From: Helicobacter sp. 11S03491-1
Lineage (GTDB): Bacteria > Campylobacterota > Campylobacteria > Campylobacterales > Helicobacteraceae
Reading direction: 5' to 3'
NCBI RefSeq assembly: GCF_002272835.1
Contig: NZ_MLAO01000008.1
Span: 1 to 64,000, forward strand
Length of the DNA stretch: 64,000 nucleotides
Shown piece by piece: positions 30,364 through 40,400 of the stretch (within the stretch, counting starts at the first letter, position 1; each line of letters begins with the position of its first letter). The notes under the pieces were generated by a model, which saw only the letters and a list, made by a program, of their open reading frames with translations, was not told the origin of the DNA and did no database searches. A program made the translations under genes and the position numbers.

Positions 30364-31710
30364 TTATAATTGTTGTTTAAATTTTTCACATTTTTCCATT
30401 ATTTGGGATTGTGTATAGGTTTTAGCATTGTATTTAACAATAATGATTTTCTCAGATTCATTCACATACCATTCTATAATACCCTCTGTTTGCGTGAGGG
30501 TTTTAAATTTTTGTTTGTCATAAAGCTTTAGGGGCAGATAAATATTTTTTTGTTTAGCAGGGTTGCTCAATAAGACTAAAATGATTATCCAAACAACACA
30601 AATACAAGCAATCAAAATAGCAAGTTCTTCAATACCCATGCTGTGATAGAGTATCCCCCCTGCAGTTCCTCCTACAAAAGATCCTATATAGCCATAAGTG
30701 GTAAAAATCCCCAATGCAGCACCTCTTTGGTGAGCTTTTGCATATTTGCTTGCAAGAGATTGCATGATAGGTTCTAGTGTTGCAAATCCTATAAAAAAGA
30801 TCATAATCCCGGCAATAAAAAGCCAGACCATAGGAGAAGCCTTGTGAATATCGGAAATACCAATACATAAATAAGCGACTAAAAACATAGCTACTCCATA
30901 AAGCATGACAACTTTTGCTTTGCCATATTTTTCTGCAATAATACTTGCAGGAGCCATAGCAATTACACCAATAATAGCCCCGGGTGCATAAATTTTATAA
31001 AGACTTTCCTCACTCCAGCCAAATTCATTTACAATCACCAAAGGAATAATTACAAAAATTAAAGTCATCAATGTTTTCTCTAAGAAAGAACTGATGTTGA
31101 TAATCCAAAGATTTTTATCTTGAAGAGTCCCTTTCCATTGAGGTTTTCCCTCAAAAGAATAGGTGATTTTTGGTGTGTTGGGGACTTTGGTATAAAGAAG
31201 TATCATAGAGCAAAAAGTAAGGAATGCAGTAATGCCAAATAAGATATTAACACCAAAATTTGCCCCAATAACAGGTCCTGCAATCATTGCAAGTGTAAAA
31301 CTTGCAAAAATTCCTCCACCCATTATTGCCATCGCTTTGGTGCGCTGCTCCTCGCGGACAAGATCACTTACTTGTGCGCTAACTACACCTCCTACTGCGC
31401 CAGCTCCTTGAATAAGCCTGCCAATTACCAGAAGCTCAATATTATGTGCCATAGCACAAATAATAGAGCCTATCATAAATATAAAAAGCCCTATCATGAC
31501 AATTTTCTTGCGATCATAGCGATCGCTTGCAATCCCAAAGGGGGTTTGAAAAATCACTTGTGTAAGGTAAGCTCCCCCTACAGCTAGTCCCAACATTAAT
31601 GGAGAGGCATTGAAACTTGTAGCATATAAAGAAATCACAGGCAAGACAATAAATAATCCTAAAAATCTAAGGACGATAATTCCGGTGAGTGGAAGAGTAG
31701 CTTTTATCAT
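30364..31710 (-). CDS. MFS efflux transporter with a C-terminal soluble tail
   Basis: A 448-residue major-facilitator protein with twelve helices in the first about 385 residues. Motif A is GIASDRYDRKKIVMIG (loop 2-3), and the helix 5 region is rich in Gly/Pro (AMIAGPVIG) as in drug/H+ antiporters. About 60 residues after the last helix form a small alpha/beta tail of unknown role. In H. pylori the homologue is annotated as a multidrug-efflux transporter. It is followed by the TtcA-like gene 10 bases downstream. The substrate is unknown. Confidence 0.87.
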   Translation of the reverse strand: MIKATLPLTGIIVLRFLGLFIVLPVISLYATSFNASPLMLGLAVGGAYLTQVIFQTPFGIASDRYDRKKIVMIGLFIFMIGSIICAMAHNIELLVIGRLIQGAGAVGGVVSAQVSDLVREEQRTKAMAIMGGGIFASFTLAMIAGPVIGANFGVNILFGITAFLTFCSMILLYTKVPNTPKITYSFEGKPQWKGTLQDKNLWIINISSFLEKTLMTLIFVIIPLVIVNEFGWSEESLYKIYAPGAIIGVIAMAPASIIAEKYGKAKVVMLYGVAMFLVAYLCIGISDIHKASPMVWLFIAGIMIFFIGFATLEPIMQSLASKYAKAHQRGAALGIFTTYGYIGSFVGGTAGGILYHSMGIEELAILIACICVVWIIILVLLSNPAKQKNIYLPLKLYDKQKFKTLTQTEGIIEWYVNESEKIIIVKYNAKTYTQSQIMEKCEKFKQQL

Positions 31711-31809
31711 TGTTTGAAACCTTTTTAGGATTTTAGGAGGTAAGTTTTTTGGTATGATTATAACTCAAAAGTTTATTTTTTTGGAATTTTTAAGAATGAG
31801 TGAGAAAAA

Positions 31810-32451
31810 ATGTCTATTCAAAAAGTAAAAATCTTAATCGCAAGTGGAAATGAGGGAAAAATTAGAGAAATCCAAGATATTTTTGAAGAATATGAGGTCA
31901 TAAGTGATATAAAAGCATATGAAAATCTTCATATTCAAGAAAATGGCAATAGCTTTGAAGAAAATGCTTTGATTAAAGCAAAAAGTTTTTATGCCACCCT
32001 TAAAGAGCAAGCCCATAATCTTATTGTAATGGCTGATGATAGTGGGTTGTGTGTAGATATGTTAGAGGGGGAACCCGGTATTTATAGCGCCAGATATGCC
32101 AACCTCGATGCAAATCTTGATACAAATGCTTCTGATAGCGCAAATTTGGCTTATCTGATTAAAAAATTACACCAAAAATCATTGCATACTTCAGATGCAA
32201 AGTTTGTGGCTTGTATAGCCATAGTGGGAAAAATCAGGGGAAAATATGTCGAGCATATTGTGAGAGGAGAGCTTAAGGGGAGCGTCATAGACATTATAAG
32301 GGGTGATCATGGGTTCGGGTATGATCCTATTTTTGTGCCTTTGGGTTATGCATGCAGTCTTGGAGAATTGAATCCTGATGAAAAAAACAAAATTTCTCAT
32401 CGCCATAATGCCCTGCATGAGCTTAAGATATTTTTAAATAATAATTTTTGA
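31810..32451 (+). CDS. rdgB: dITP/XTP pyrophosphatase
   Basis: A 213-residue Ham1/RdgB nucleotide-pool sanitising enzyme that hydrolyses dITP and XTP to the monophosphates. It has SGNEGKIREIQ at the N-terminus, the metal/substrate motif ADDSGLCVDML (about 75-85), GDHGFGYDPIFVP and SHRHNAL near the end. It is divergent from the MFS gene and stands as a single gene. Confidence 0.95.
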   Translation: MSIQKVKILIASGNEGKIREIQDIFEEYEVISDIKAYENLHIQENGNSFEENALIKAKSFYATLKEQAHNLIVMADDSGLCVDMLEGEPGIYSARYANLDANLDTNASDSANLAYLIKKLHQKSLHTSDAKFVACIAIVGKIRGKYVEHIVRGELKGSVIDIIRGDHGFGYDPIFVPLGYACSLGELNPDEKNKISHRHNALHELKIFLNNNF

Positions 32452-32548
32452 TTATTATTTATTTGAAAATCTATTTTTTATAGGTTTCAGAAAAATTTTG
32501 TATCAAAATCTAAAATGAAGCTGTTTTTATCACTAAATCACTAAGCCC

Positions 32549-33940
32549 TTAATCATTGGTTTCAAGTTTGTCCAGTAATTTTTTACTTTGTGTTTCCAGA
32601 GCTTGGATATCTATGAGAATATTTTTAGCTATTTGAGGAGTAATTTCGCCTGTGATAGCGCAAATGGCACTTTTAGAATGTTTGTTTATTTGTGTTTTGA
32701 GTATTTCAAACTCTTCTTGGGGAATGAAATGATTAAGGATAGTTTTTGTGTCTTGGTTATCAAAAAGTGCTGAAATAGGATTTTTATTGAAATCTTGTGT
32801 TTGATGTTGATTATTAAGACTCAAATAAAGATGAGATTTATAAAGAATATGATCGAGCTTGGCAATACTCAGTATTAAATATTTTGATAGATCAATAAAC
32901 ATGAGTGAAAGTTTAATGCTATTTTGTTCCATGTTGTCAAAAACAACATTAAAATCTGTGATTTTTTCTTGAGAAGTGCTTGCAATTTCATAGACTTCTT
33001 GAGTGCTAAGCTCAATAGCATTGACTTCTTGTTGCATAGTTTGGATAGCTATAGAGATTTCATCAGTAGCTTTGTGTGTTTTTTCGGCAAGTTTTCTGAT
33101 TTCATCAGCCACCACAGCAAATCCCCTTCCATGTTCGCCCGCTTTAGCTGCTTCTATGCTGGCATTGAGTGCCAATAAATTGGTTTGGGTAGCAATATCA
33201 ATGATAAGTTCTATGACATTACCTATATCTTGGGATTTTTGAGCAAAACTTGAAATAGATGCATTGCTTTGATCCATGAGTTGCATAAGATTATTAATAG
33301 ATTCTGTAATGGAACTGACATCATTTTTGCTTTGATTAGATAGAGTTTTGATGGTTTGAATACTTTGATGGACGCCTTGCATGAGATGGATATTTTTTTC
33401 CAGTTCTTTAGATATTTTTGTTAAGTCATTGTTTTGATTGGTTAGACTTATATCCATCAGTGATTTTGAGAGGGCATTTTTGATATTTTCTTTATGATTT
33501 TTTTCAATATTTTCAAGCACAGCATTCATACTCTCGATATTGTAAGCAAAAGTCCCTTTGAGTCCTTCTTGGATACCTTTTCGATAAAATTCATTTTTGG
33601 AAGAAGATTCAATAGAAGTTTTTATCTCGCGTAAAAATGCCTCAAGATGATCGGTTAAATCATTGATATTGTCTGCAATAGTAACTAATTCTTTAGGACC
33701 TCCGGCATTAATGATGCGACTTTCAAAATTTCCTTCTTTTAGATTTTGTGAGACTTGAAGAATTTGAGAGATGATTTTTTGGGCGAAATTATTTTCAGAT
33801 ATTTGGATAAAAACAAAAATCATTAAAATTACAAAAACCCCATCAAGAGCAAAATTTTCAAGTCCAAATGGGTTGAGGAAATGATTGAGAAGAATCCCGA
33901 TAAAACAAAACAACACAAGGATAAAAATTTTTAGATTCAT
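32549..33940 (-). CDS. Methyl-accepting chemotaxis protein with CZB-like C-terminus
   Basis: A 463-residue chemoreceptor. Two closely spaced membrane helices (about 4-22 and 30-48) leave no periplasmic sensor, a HAMP-like region follows, and the highly conserved CheA/CheW-contacting hairpin tip [21 protein letters not shown] lies near residue 255-275. The C-terminal about 115 residues look like a CZB zinc-binding domain ([13 protein letters not shown]), although the later metal residues of that domain are less clear. It is transcribed with the PAS protein, whose stop overlaps its ATG. The pair resembles the two-part energy-taxis receptor CetA/CetB of C. jejuni, in which the PAS protein senses and the receptor signals. 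Confidence 0.88.
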   Translation of the reverse strand: MNLKIFILVLFCFIGILLNHFLNPFGLENFALDGVFVILMIFVFIQISENNFAQKIISQILQVSQNLKEGNFESRIINAGGPKELVTIADNINDLTDHLEAFLREIKTSIESSSKNEFYRKGIQEGLKGTFAYNIESMNAVLENIEKNHKENIKNALSKSLMDISLTNQNNDLTKISKELEKNIHLMQGVHQSIQTIKTLSNQSKNDVSSITESINNLMQLMDQSNASISSFAQKSQDIGNVIELIIDIATQTNLLALNASIEAAKAGEHGRGFAVVADEIRKLAEKTHKATDEISIAIQTMQQEVNAIELSTQEVYEIASTSQEKITDFNVVFDNMEQNSIKLSLMFIDLSKYLILSIAKLDHILYKSHLYLSLNNQHQTQDFNKNPISALFDNQDTKTILNHFIPQEEFEILKTQINKHSKSAICAITGEITPQIAKNILIDIQALETQSKKLLDKLETND

Positions 33941-34437
33941 TAAATATCCTTTTGCAAATCAAATATGATTTGATTATAGGGTTTGTTAAATTTTTTGGAT
34001 AATTCCTCAAGCATTTTGAGACCCCCCTCCATACCTTGAGATTTTTCTGTTTCAAGCATTTGGGCATAAATATCTATCATCATTGTGATTGCTTTGGGAT
34101 TAGGTTTTCTGCGGACAGAATAATAACCAATGATTTGATTATTGACATCAAAACTGGGAGTAATATTGGCAAAAACCCAATAGAAATTCCCTTCTTTGTT
34201 TCTATTTTTGACGAATGCAAAAATTTCTTTTTTGTTTTGGATATAATCCCATAAAAGTTTGAAGACACTTCTTGGCATATCAGGATGCCGAATAATATTG
34301 TGCGGTTTGTGAATAAGTTCATATTCTTGAAATTTTGCATAATGCAGAAAATCTTTATTGCAATAAGTAATTTTGCCCTTCAAATCTGTTTTTGAAGTAA
34401 TAAGGGTATCAGGAGTTAGGATAAGCTCTTCTTCCAA
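33940..34437 (-). CDS. Aer/CetB-like PAS sensor protein
   Basis: A 165-residue cytoplasmic protein, essentially one PAS domain (about 10-115) plus a helical tail. It carries the Aer-type FAD-pocket wording [18 protein letters not shown] and [12 protein letters not shown]. It begins with TTG (AAGGA 6 bases upstream). It probably senses redox state through FAD and passes the signal to the chemoreceptor encoded next to it. In E. coli both parts are fused in Aer; here, as in Campylobacter, they are separate. Confidence 0.85.
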   Translation of the reverse strand: MEEELILTPDTLITSKTDLKGKITYCNKDFLHYAKFQEYELIHKPHNIIRHPDMPRSVFKLLWDYIQNKKEIFAFVKNRNKEGNFYWVFANITPSFDVNNQIIGYYSVRRKPNPKAITMMIDIYAQMLETEKSQGMEGGLKMLEELSKKFNKPYNQIIFDLQKDI

Positions 34438-34548
34438 AACGATTCCTTTTTATTAACGATAATTTCAAAAAAAATAGGCTTTATTATATGAAAATATAAA
34501 TAATATAAAACTTATAAAAAATAATTAAAATTTAAGGATGGCAATACT

Positions 34549-35397
34549 TTGGAAGCCTTGATCGCAGTCTATAAACCTTCCCAGATTTCTTGTAATTTTT
34601 TCTTACATAAACTCAAACATACTTATGGGGTTAAAAAAGCAGGTTATTCAGGGACGCTTGATCCTTTTGCACGCGGAAGCTTGATTGTAGGGTTTGGAAG
34701 TTATACAAAACTTTTTCCTTATATATCAAAAAGCCCTAAAGTTTATAAAGCAACTTTATGGTTAGGAGCAAAAAGTCCAAGTTTAGATACAGAAAATGTG
34801 TTTTATGTCAAAAAAGTCGATCATGTTGAGGAAAATAAAATACGAAATATTTTAGATTCTCTTAAGGGTGAGATTGTCTATACACCTCCTATATATAGTG
34901 CCAAAAAAATTCAAGGAAAAAGGGCTTATGAGCTTGCAAGATTGGGCATGGAAGTGAAGCTTAGTCAAGTTAAAATGCAGGTTTTTGATATAGAATTATT
35001 GCAGTATTGCCATCCTTATATTAGCTTTTGTGCAAGTGTCAGTGAGGGGGCTTATATTCGCAGCATTGGTGAGATGATAGCTAAGGCTTTGGGAGTAGAT
35101 GGGGTGCTTTGCTCTTTAGAGAGGGTGCGGGAGGGAAAATTTCAAGCCAAAGTAGGTAAAATAGAAAATATTAATCCTTTAAGTGTGCTTGATTATCCCA
35201 TAATTTCTGATTTCTCTGATGAGATAAGGGAAAATTTATGGTTAGGAAGGAAATTTTTGTTAAAAAATCAAAGATCAGGTATCTATATAGCCAATTTTGA
35301 GGATTTTTTCTCTATAATTGAAGTTTTAGAAGACAAGAGTATCAAGTATTTATTAAATAGGATGAATAAAAATGTTAATTTTATCAAGAAAACCTGA
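34549..35397 (+). CDS. truB: tRNA pseudouridine-55 synthase
   Basis: A 282-residue TruB-family enzyme that makes the T-loop pseudouridine of tRNA. The catalytic Asp is in [10 protein letters not shown] (about 37-46), followed by [10 protein letters not shown] and the [10 protein letters not shown] motif. It starts with TTG, since the nearby ATG is out of frame; AAGGA is 11 bases upstream. It heads the long housekeeping operon and overlaps csrA by 26 bases. Confidence 0.94.
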   Translation: MEALIAVYKPSQISCNFFLHKLKHTYGVKKAGYSGTLDPFARGSLIVGFGSYTKLFPYISKSPKVYKATLWLGAKSPSLDTENVFYVKKVDHVEENKIRNILDSLKGEIVYTPPIYSAKKIQGKRAYELARLGMEVKLSQVKMQVFDIELLQYCHPYISFCASVSEGAYIRSIGEMIAKALGVDGVLCSLERVREGKFQAKVGKIENINPLSVLDYPIISDFSDEIRENLWLGRKFLLKNQRSGIYIANFEDFFSIIEVLEDKSIKYLLNRMNKNVNFIKKT

Positions 35398-35602
35398 TGA
35401 GAGTATTGTAATTGGCGATAATATTATTGTCAAAATCATATCTGTTGATAGAGGGAGCGTGAAGTTAGGTTTCCAAGCCCCGCCCAATACTTTGATACTT
35501 CGAAGTGAGTTGCGAGAAGCTATAACTTCAGAAAATAAAAAAGCCTCTATAGGTGTTGATAACCATACCCTTGATAGTATTGGTAAGCATATTAAGCATT
35601 AA
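35372..35602 (+). CDS. csrA: Carbon storage regulator CsrA
   Basis: A 76-residue RNA-binding regulator that blocks ribosome sites carrying GGA motifs. The N-terminus [18 protein letters not shown] is typical, with a slightly long C-terminal tail (about 15 residues beyond E. coli CsrA). In Campylobacter and Helicobacter it controls flagellin and stress genes; FliW, its protein antagonist, is not in the window. It overlaps truB and precedes ispE. Confidence 0.95.
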   Translation: MLILSRKPDESIVIGDNIIVKIISVDRGSVKLGFQAPPNTLILRSELREAITSENKKASIGVDNHTLDSIGKHIKH

Positions 35603-35613
35603 AAAGGCCAAGA

Positions 35614-36429
35614 TTGATATTTGAAGTATTTCCAAAAGTAAATATTTTTTTAAAAATTATAGGATCTAAGGGATCATACCATCAAATTTCTTCACGTTTT
35701 GTTTTGACAAAAGGAGAATTAAAGGATATTGTTGAGATAAAAAATGCCCCTAAATTTTCTCTTAAGGGTAATTTTGGTTGTCAAAAAGAACAAAATTTAA
35801 TTTATAAAGTCATTTTGGAACTCAAAAATTATTTAGATACCAATAAAAAAGATACTTCTATGCTTGAATGCCTTGATATTGAAGTGCAAAAAGGTATTCC
35901 AAAAGGTGCGGGATTGGGTGGAGGAAGCGCAGATGCAGGGGTGTGTCTTAGCAAAATAAATGAATTTTTTAATTTAGCCCTGACACAAACGCAACTCCGC
36001 GCTATAGGTATGAAGGTTGGAGCAGATGTAAGTTTTTTTGTGAGTGGTTATGAAAGTGCGAATGTTTCAGGAATTGGGGAAGTATTGCAAAAATATGATG
36101 AGAAAGCATGTGAGTTAAAAATTTTTACGCCAAATATACCTTGTGATACTAAAATCGTTTATGAAAGATATGATATTTGTCAAAACTATTTATCTAACCA
36201 TATGGATGTGATGGATATAAAAAATTTGGAAAAAACACAAAGTAAGCAAATTTTATTACTTCATAAACGTGAAAATCTAAATGACTTGCTAATGCCTGCC
36301 TTAAAAGCGTATCCAAAACTTGCTAAAATTGAAAAAGAACTTGGAGATGAATGGTTTTTTAGTGGGAGTGGGAGTAGCTTTTTTTGTCTGAAGGAAAAAA
36401 GGGAAGTTGATGTTTGTAGCAAAAAATAA
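35614..36429 (+). CDS. ispE: 4-diphosphocytidyl-2-C-methyl-D-erythritol kinase
   Basis: A 271-residue GHMP kinase of the MEP isoprenoid pathway. The ATP-binding loop [14 protein letters not shown] (about 97-110) is intact, and the C-terminal glycine loop is SGSGSSFF. It starts with TTG behind AAAAAGG. It overlaps smpB by 20 bases. Confidence 0.92.
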   Translation: MIFEVFPKVNIFLKIIGSKGSYHQISSRFVLTKGELKDIVEIKNAPKFSLKGNFGCQKEQNLIYKVILELKNYLDTNKKDTSMLECLDIEVQKGIPKGAGLGGGSADAGVCLSKINEFFNLALTQTQLRAIGMKVGADVSFFVSGYESANVSGIGEVLQKYDEKACELKIFTPNIPCDTKIVYERYDICQNYLSNHMDVMDIKNLEKTQSKQILLLHKRENLNDLLMPALKAYPKLAKIEKELGDEWFFSGSGSSFFCLKEKREVDVCSKK

Positions 36430-36865
36430 AAAAGCTTTTTTTGATTATGAGATTTTAGAAAGCGTAGAGGCGGGTATTTCTCTGCAGGGATCGGAAGTAA
36501 AAGCATTGCGAAGTGGGAGAGTAAATCTTAAAGATAGTTTTGTTAAAATTGTGCGAAATGAAGCATTTGTATTTGGTATGCACATTTCTTATTTGGGCAC
36601 GACAAACCCTTATTACAAGCCTAATGAAAGGCGTGATAGAAAACTACTTTTACATCGCAGGCAAATTGATAAATTATTTGGACAAGTAAGTATGCAAGGG
36701 CTTAGCATTGTCCCTTTAAGAATTTATTTCAATCAAAGAAACAAAGTAAAGCTTGAAATTGCTTTGGTTAAAGGAAAAAATCTTCATGATAAACGCGAAA
36801 GCATTAAGAAAAAAATACTTGATAGGGAAGCTGAGGCGAGTTTGAAAAATTATTATAAGGGTTAG
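36410..36865 (+). CDS. smpB: SsrA-binding protein SmpB
   Basis: A 151-residue tmRNA partner that rescues stalled ribosomes. It shows [21 protein letters not shown], the RNA-binding core [12 protein letters not shown], and the basic tail [16 protein letters not shown] 36410 has AAAGGGA 6 bases upstream; a TTG one codon earlier is possible. The tmRNA gene itself is not in this window. Confidence 0.96.
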   Translation: MFVAKNKKAFFDYEILESVEAGISLQGSEVKALRSGRVNLKDSFVKIVRNEAFVFGMHISYLGTTNPYYKPNERRDRKLLLHRRQIDKLFGQVSMQGLSIVPLRIYFNQRNKVKLEIALVKGKNLHDKRESIKKKILDREAEASLKNYYKG

Positions 36866-36867
36866 AG

Positions 36868-37329
36868 ATGAAAGAATGGCTTGATTATGGTATTTTGGGA
36901 TTCTTGGGATTTTTATCTGTTATCGTAATTGCAATAGGGATTGAGAGAGTTTGGTTTTATGCAACAGTGCGAGTAGATGATTATGCTGATAAACGCGAAC
37001 TTGAGTTGGATCTCCATAAGCGATTAACTTTAATTGCAACAATAGGATCAAATGCTCCCTATGTAGGTCTTTTGGGAACAGTTGCGGGGATTATGATTAC
37101 ATTTGTTGATATTGGATCTACTTCTTTTGTAGATACTAAAGCAATTATGATAGGGCTTGCCTTGGCACTCAAAGCCACAGCAATGGGTCTCATTGTAGCA
37201 ATCCCTTCTATTGTGATCTATAATATGCTTGTGCGAAAGAGTGAAATTATTATTACAAAATGGGATATTTATCATAATCCCCCTGTTGCAACTAAAGCTA
37301 TTCCTAAGCGTTTAGATATTGATTCTTAA
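36868..37329 (+). CDS. exbB: ExbB/TolQ-family proton channel protein
   Basis: A short ExbB-type protein of 153 residues with three membrane helices (about 8-25, 64-88 and 100-122). The conserved channel segment is APYVGLLGTVAGIMITFVD, followed by ALKATAMGLIVAIPS. It uses the proton gradient with ExbD to power TonB or Tol-Pal. No TonB gene follows, so partners must be encoded elsewhere. It starts 2 bases after smpB. Confidence 0.9.
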   Translation: MKEWLDYGILGFLGFLSVIVIAIGIERVWFYATVRVDDYADKRELELDLHKRLTLIATIGSNAPYVGLLGTVAGIMITFVDIGSTSFVDTKAIMIGLALALKATAMGLIVAIPSIVIYNMLVRKSEIIITKWDIYHNPPVATKAIPKRLDIDS

Positions 37330-37338
37330 GGGTATAAA

Positions 37339-37737
37339 ATGAAAAAAATGGATTCTATGAATCTTGTTCCTTTTATTGATATTATGCTTGTGCTTTTGGT
37401 TATTGTTTTAACTACGGCATCTTTTGTTTCCACTTCTAAATTGCCTATTAATATTCCAAAAGTTGATGAAAATTCTTCTCAAGCTCAAAAAGTTTTAGAT
37501 AAAAAACAAGTACATATTGCTATTAATAATCATGGCAAATATTATCTCGATAATAAAGAAGTCAGTTTTGATACTTTAAAAAATAAAATAAATTCATATC
37601 CTAAAGACACTCCGGTAGTGCTGGAAGGAGATAAAGACAGCGATTTAGACAGTTTTGTCAAAATAGTAGATCTGCTCCAAAAAAACGATCTCAAAGAAAT
37701 CTATATTTTAGTCGAAGATAAAAATCAAACCAAGTAA
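37339..37737 (+). CDS. exbD: ExbD/TolR-family protein
   Basis: A 132-residue protein with one membrane helix (about 8-28) carrying the protonatable Asp in LVPFIDIMLVLLVI, then a periplasmic domain with the usual KVLDKKQVHIAIN and ILVEDKNQ parts. It forms the ion channel with ExbB, encoded 9 bases upstream. Confidence 0.92.
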   Translation: MKKMDSMNLVPFIDIMLVLLVIVLTTASFVSTSKLPINIPKVDENSSQAQKVLDKKQVHIAINNHGKYYLDNKEVSFDTLKNKINSYPKDTPVVLEGDKDSDLDSFVKIVDLLQKNDLKEIYILVEDKNQTK

Positions 37738-37767
37738 TCTAGAAGTTTTTATTAAGTAAAAATCCAT

Positions 37768-37773
37768 TATAAT
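37768..37773 (+). promoter_or_regulatory. -10 element before rpmH
   Basis: A TATAAT box in CATTATAATACAAG, 30 bases before the rpmH start, giving a short leader. It suggests that rpmH-rnpA and the genes behind them have their own promoter besides readthrough from exbD. No -35 is evident. Confidence 0.55.
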
Positions 37774-37803
37774 ACAAGCTTTATTTTATACTAAGGGATA
37801 TTA

Positions 37804-37938
37804 ATGAAGCGAACATATCAACCGCATAATACGCCAAGAAAACGCACACATGGTTTTCGCCTAAGAATGAAAACTAAAAATGGCAGGAAAGTTATCAATG
37901 CCAGAAGAGCCAAAGGAAGAAGAAGACTTGCAGTCTAA
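37804..37938 (+). CDS. rpmH: Ribosomal protein L34
   Basis: A 44-residue, very basic protein beginning [19 protein letters not shown] and ending KGRRRLAV, the full L34 sequence pattern. The rnpA start follows its TAA with no gap, the order found near many bacterial origins. Confidence 0.97.
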   Translation: MKRTYQPHNTPRKRTHGFRLRMKTKNGRKVINARRAKGRRRLAV

Positions 37939-38361
37939 ATGGATTTAAATTGTGTGGGTTCTCTAAAGAATAAAAAAGAATTTGATTTTGTATATAAAAG
38001 AGGCATCAAAAGATATGCAAAAAATTTTACTCTTTATTTAATAGAATTAGGGGAGGGTAGATTTTTGTTTCAAGACAGACTATCGGCTTGCAATAATTTT
38101 TTATTGGGGCTTAGTATTTCAAAAAAGGTGGGCAAGGCTGTTAAGCGTAATCTTATAAAACGAAGAGTAAGATTTTTGTGCAAGAGTCATTTCCAAAAAC
38201 TTGAAAATTATGCAATGATTTTCGTAGCAAAGGATGGGATTACTCAGCTTTCTTATGAAGAGTTAGAGCGAGATTTCTTAAAATGTTTGAGGATCCCTCT
38301 TTCTTCCGGTTTGTCATCTTTGCGAACAAAACCATATAAAAAGCGTTTTTACAACAGCTAA
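37939..38361 (+). CDS. rnpA: Ribonuclease P protein component
   Basis: A 140-residue protein subunit of RNase P, which trims tRNA 5' ends. The RNR signature is VGKAVKRNLIKRRVRFL (about 68-84). The N-terminal KNKKEFDFVYKRG is typical. The ATG follows the rpmH stop directly, so translation is probably coupled. It is slightly longer than E. coli RnpA (119) because of a basic C-terminal extension. Confidence 0.93.
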   Translation: MDLNCVGSLKNKKEFDFVYKRGIKRYAKNFTLYLIELGEGRFLFQDRLSACNNFLLGLSISKKVGKAVKRNLIKRRVRFLCKSHFQKLENYAMIFVAKDGITQLSYEELERDFLKCLRIPLSSGLSSLRTKPYKKRFYNS

Positions 38362-38374
38362 AAATGGAGGCATT

Positions 38375-38713
38375 ATGAGTATATTTCGTTTGGGGGTTGT
38401 TTATATGGTGGAAAAATTAGTTTTTTTCTACCAAAAATTTATTTCTCCTCTTTTGCCCGGTAGCTGCAGGTATTATCCTACGTGCTCAGAATATGCTTTG
38501 TGGTGCATTCGTTTTGAGTCTCCATTATGTGCATTTTTGAAAATTTGCTTGAGGGTTTTAAAATGTAATCAATTTTTTGTCGGAGGGATTGATTATCCTA
38601 TTGGTCACAGAGCTTTGGAAGTTAGATTTTCATCACCTCAAAAAATACTTTTTTGGCTAGTGCCTTTAGCACACACATCAAAATCAAAATTTTATATTAT
38701 CAAATCACTATAG
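38375..38713 (+). CDS. yidD: Membrane protein insertion efficiency factor YidD
   Basis: A 112-residue YidD-family protein with PGSCRYYPTCSEYALWC (about 29-45) and GGIDYPIG. It helps YidC insert membrane proteins. The chosen ATG (38375) has GGAGG at good distance; an internal ATG ten codons later would give the shorter form common in other bacteria. The next gene is yidC, 10 bases away. Confidence 0.9.
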   Translation: MSIFRLGVVYMVEKLVFFYQKFISPLLPGSCRYYPTCSEYALWCIRFESPLCAFLKICLRVLKCNQFFVGGIDYPIGHRALEVRFSSPQKILFWLVPLAHTSKSKFYIIKSL

Positions 38714-38723
38714 AGGAGCATTA

Positions 38724-40391
38724 TTGAAACAGAATAATAATTTACGGATTATTTTAGCGGTTGCATTTTCATTTTTATTTATTGTGATTTATGGTTATTT
38801 CCAAAAACCTTCCCAAGAAAATATTCCCTTGCCTGCTGAACAAATACAAAAAGCACAAGATACTTCTAAACAATCTCTATCCCAATCCCAAAATTCTATT
38901 TCCACATCAACTTCTGCGCAAGAAAATGATGGTTTTGATGCTAATAATATAATTGCCGGGGTTATAACTAAAGACACAGAAATTACAATTGATTCATTGG
39001 GGCGAATTTCTCAAATCTATCTCAAAGATAAAAAATTTACTGCCCCTAAGCAAGAGGGATTTTTTGATCATATCAAAAGACTTTTTGGTTTTGCAAGCAA
39101 ACCTCAAGAGATTATTAGTAAACTCCCGCTTTTAGGTAAGGATGCCCTCAAACCTTTGGAAATTAGATTCTCAGATGTAGAGATTAATAATCAAGCTTTC
39201 AGTACCTCCTATCAGCCTTCTACAAAATATCTTAATATCGAAAATTCTCCGCAAACAATTACTTTGACTCAAACATTAAAGGGAATTTTAATTAAAAAAA
39301 TAATTACTTTTTATCCTAATCTTAAATATGATGTTAAAATTGAATTGAACCATAAAAATTTGTCTTATTTTGTTACCAATGGTTCCAGACCTGTGGCTGA
39401 TGCAGATGGATATGCTTTTCATGGTGTGTTACTTGAGAATGCTGAGGGCAAGATTGAAAAAGTTGAGGATAAAAAAGCAGATAGTTTTCAAGAATTTGCA
39501 GGGGCAAAATTTATTGCCAGTGTAGATAGATATTATACATCTTTATTTTTTACCCAATCCCCCAAAGGTTTTGATGCTATCATTGATGCACAAGAAGGCA
39601 CAAAAGATCCGTTGCCTTTTATTAAGTATAGCGGGGATGCAGAATTTGAAGGTTATATAGGACCTAAAAATTATCAAGAACTCAAACAAATTTATCCTAT
39701 TCTTACAGATGTGGTTGAATATGGAATTATCACCTTTTTTGCCAGGCCGGTATTTTTGCTGCTTCAATTTCTTCACCATTATATTGGAAATTGGGGTTGG
39801 GCGATTATTTTACTTACTTTAATTGTGCGTATTATTCTTTATCCATTGAGTTATAAGGGAATGGTAAGTATGCAAAAACTTAAAGATATTGCCCCTAAAA
39901 TGAAAGAAATTCAGGAAAAATACAAAGGTGATCCTCAAAAAATTCAGGCGCAAATGATGCAATTGTATAAAAAACATGGAGCCAATCCTTTGGGTGGGTG
40001 TTTGCCTTTGATTCTCCAAATTCCAGTATTCTTCGCTATCTATCGTGTGCTTTATAACGCTGTTGAGCTTAAGAGTGCAGGGTGGATTTTATGGATTCAT
40101 GACTTATCGGTTATGGATCCTTATTTTGTTTTGCCAATTTTAATGGGTATTTCAATGTATTTGCATCAGGTTTTGACGCCCAATACAATTGCAGATCCCA
40201 CACAGGCTAAGATTTTTAAGCTTTTGCCTGTGGTATTTACATTGTTCTTAATCACTTTCCCCGCCGGGCTTGTGCTTTATTGGACGGTAAATAATATATT
40301 TTCGATTATTCAGCAGCTTCTTATCAATCGAATGCTTGATAGGAAAAAAGCTTTAGAAATTGAAGAGCATAAACACCAACATCACCAATGA
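38724..40391 (+). CDS. yidC: Membrane protein insertase YidC
   Basis: A 555-residue Oxa1-family insertase. N-terminal helix about 6-23, a long Ser/Gln-rich linker (about 28-70), the periplasmic P1 domain, and the conserved five-helix core from about 345 (NWGWAIILLTLIVRIILYPL, GGCLPLILQIPVFFAIYRVL). It starts with TTG behind AGAGGAG. The C-terminal tail EEHKHQHHQ is His-rich. It works with SecYEG, or alone, on inner-membrane proteins. Confidence 0.96.
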   Translation: MKQNNNLRIILAVAFSFLFIVIYGYFQKPSQENIPLPAEQIQKAQDTSKQSLSQSQNSISTSTSAQENDGFDANNIIAGVITKDTEITIDSLGRISQIYLKDKKFTAPKQEGFFDHIKRLFGFASKPQEIISKLPLLGKDALKPLEIRFSDVEINNQAFSTSYQPSTKYLNIENSPQTITLTQTLKGILIKKIITFYPNLKYDVKIELNHKNLSYFVTNGSRPVADADGYAFHGVLLENAEGKIEKVEDKKADSFQEFAGAKFIASVDRYYTSLFFTQSPKGFDAIIDAQEGTKDPLPFIKYSGDAEFEGYIGPKNYQELKQIYPILTDVVEYGIITFFARPVFLLLQFLHHYIGNWGWAIILLTLIVRIILYPLSYKGMVSMQKLKDIAPKMKEIQEKYKGDPQKIQAQMMQLYKKHGANPLGGCLPLILQIPVFFAIYRVLYNAVELKSAGWILWIHDLSVMDPYFVLPILMGISMYLHQVLTPNTIADPTQAKIFKLLPVVFTLFLITFPAGLVLYWTVNNIFSIIQQLLINRMLDRKKALEIEEHKHQHHQ

Positions 40392-40400
40392 GAGTAAGAA

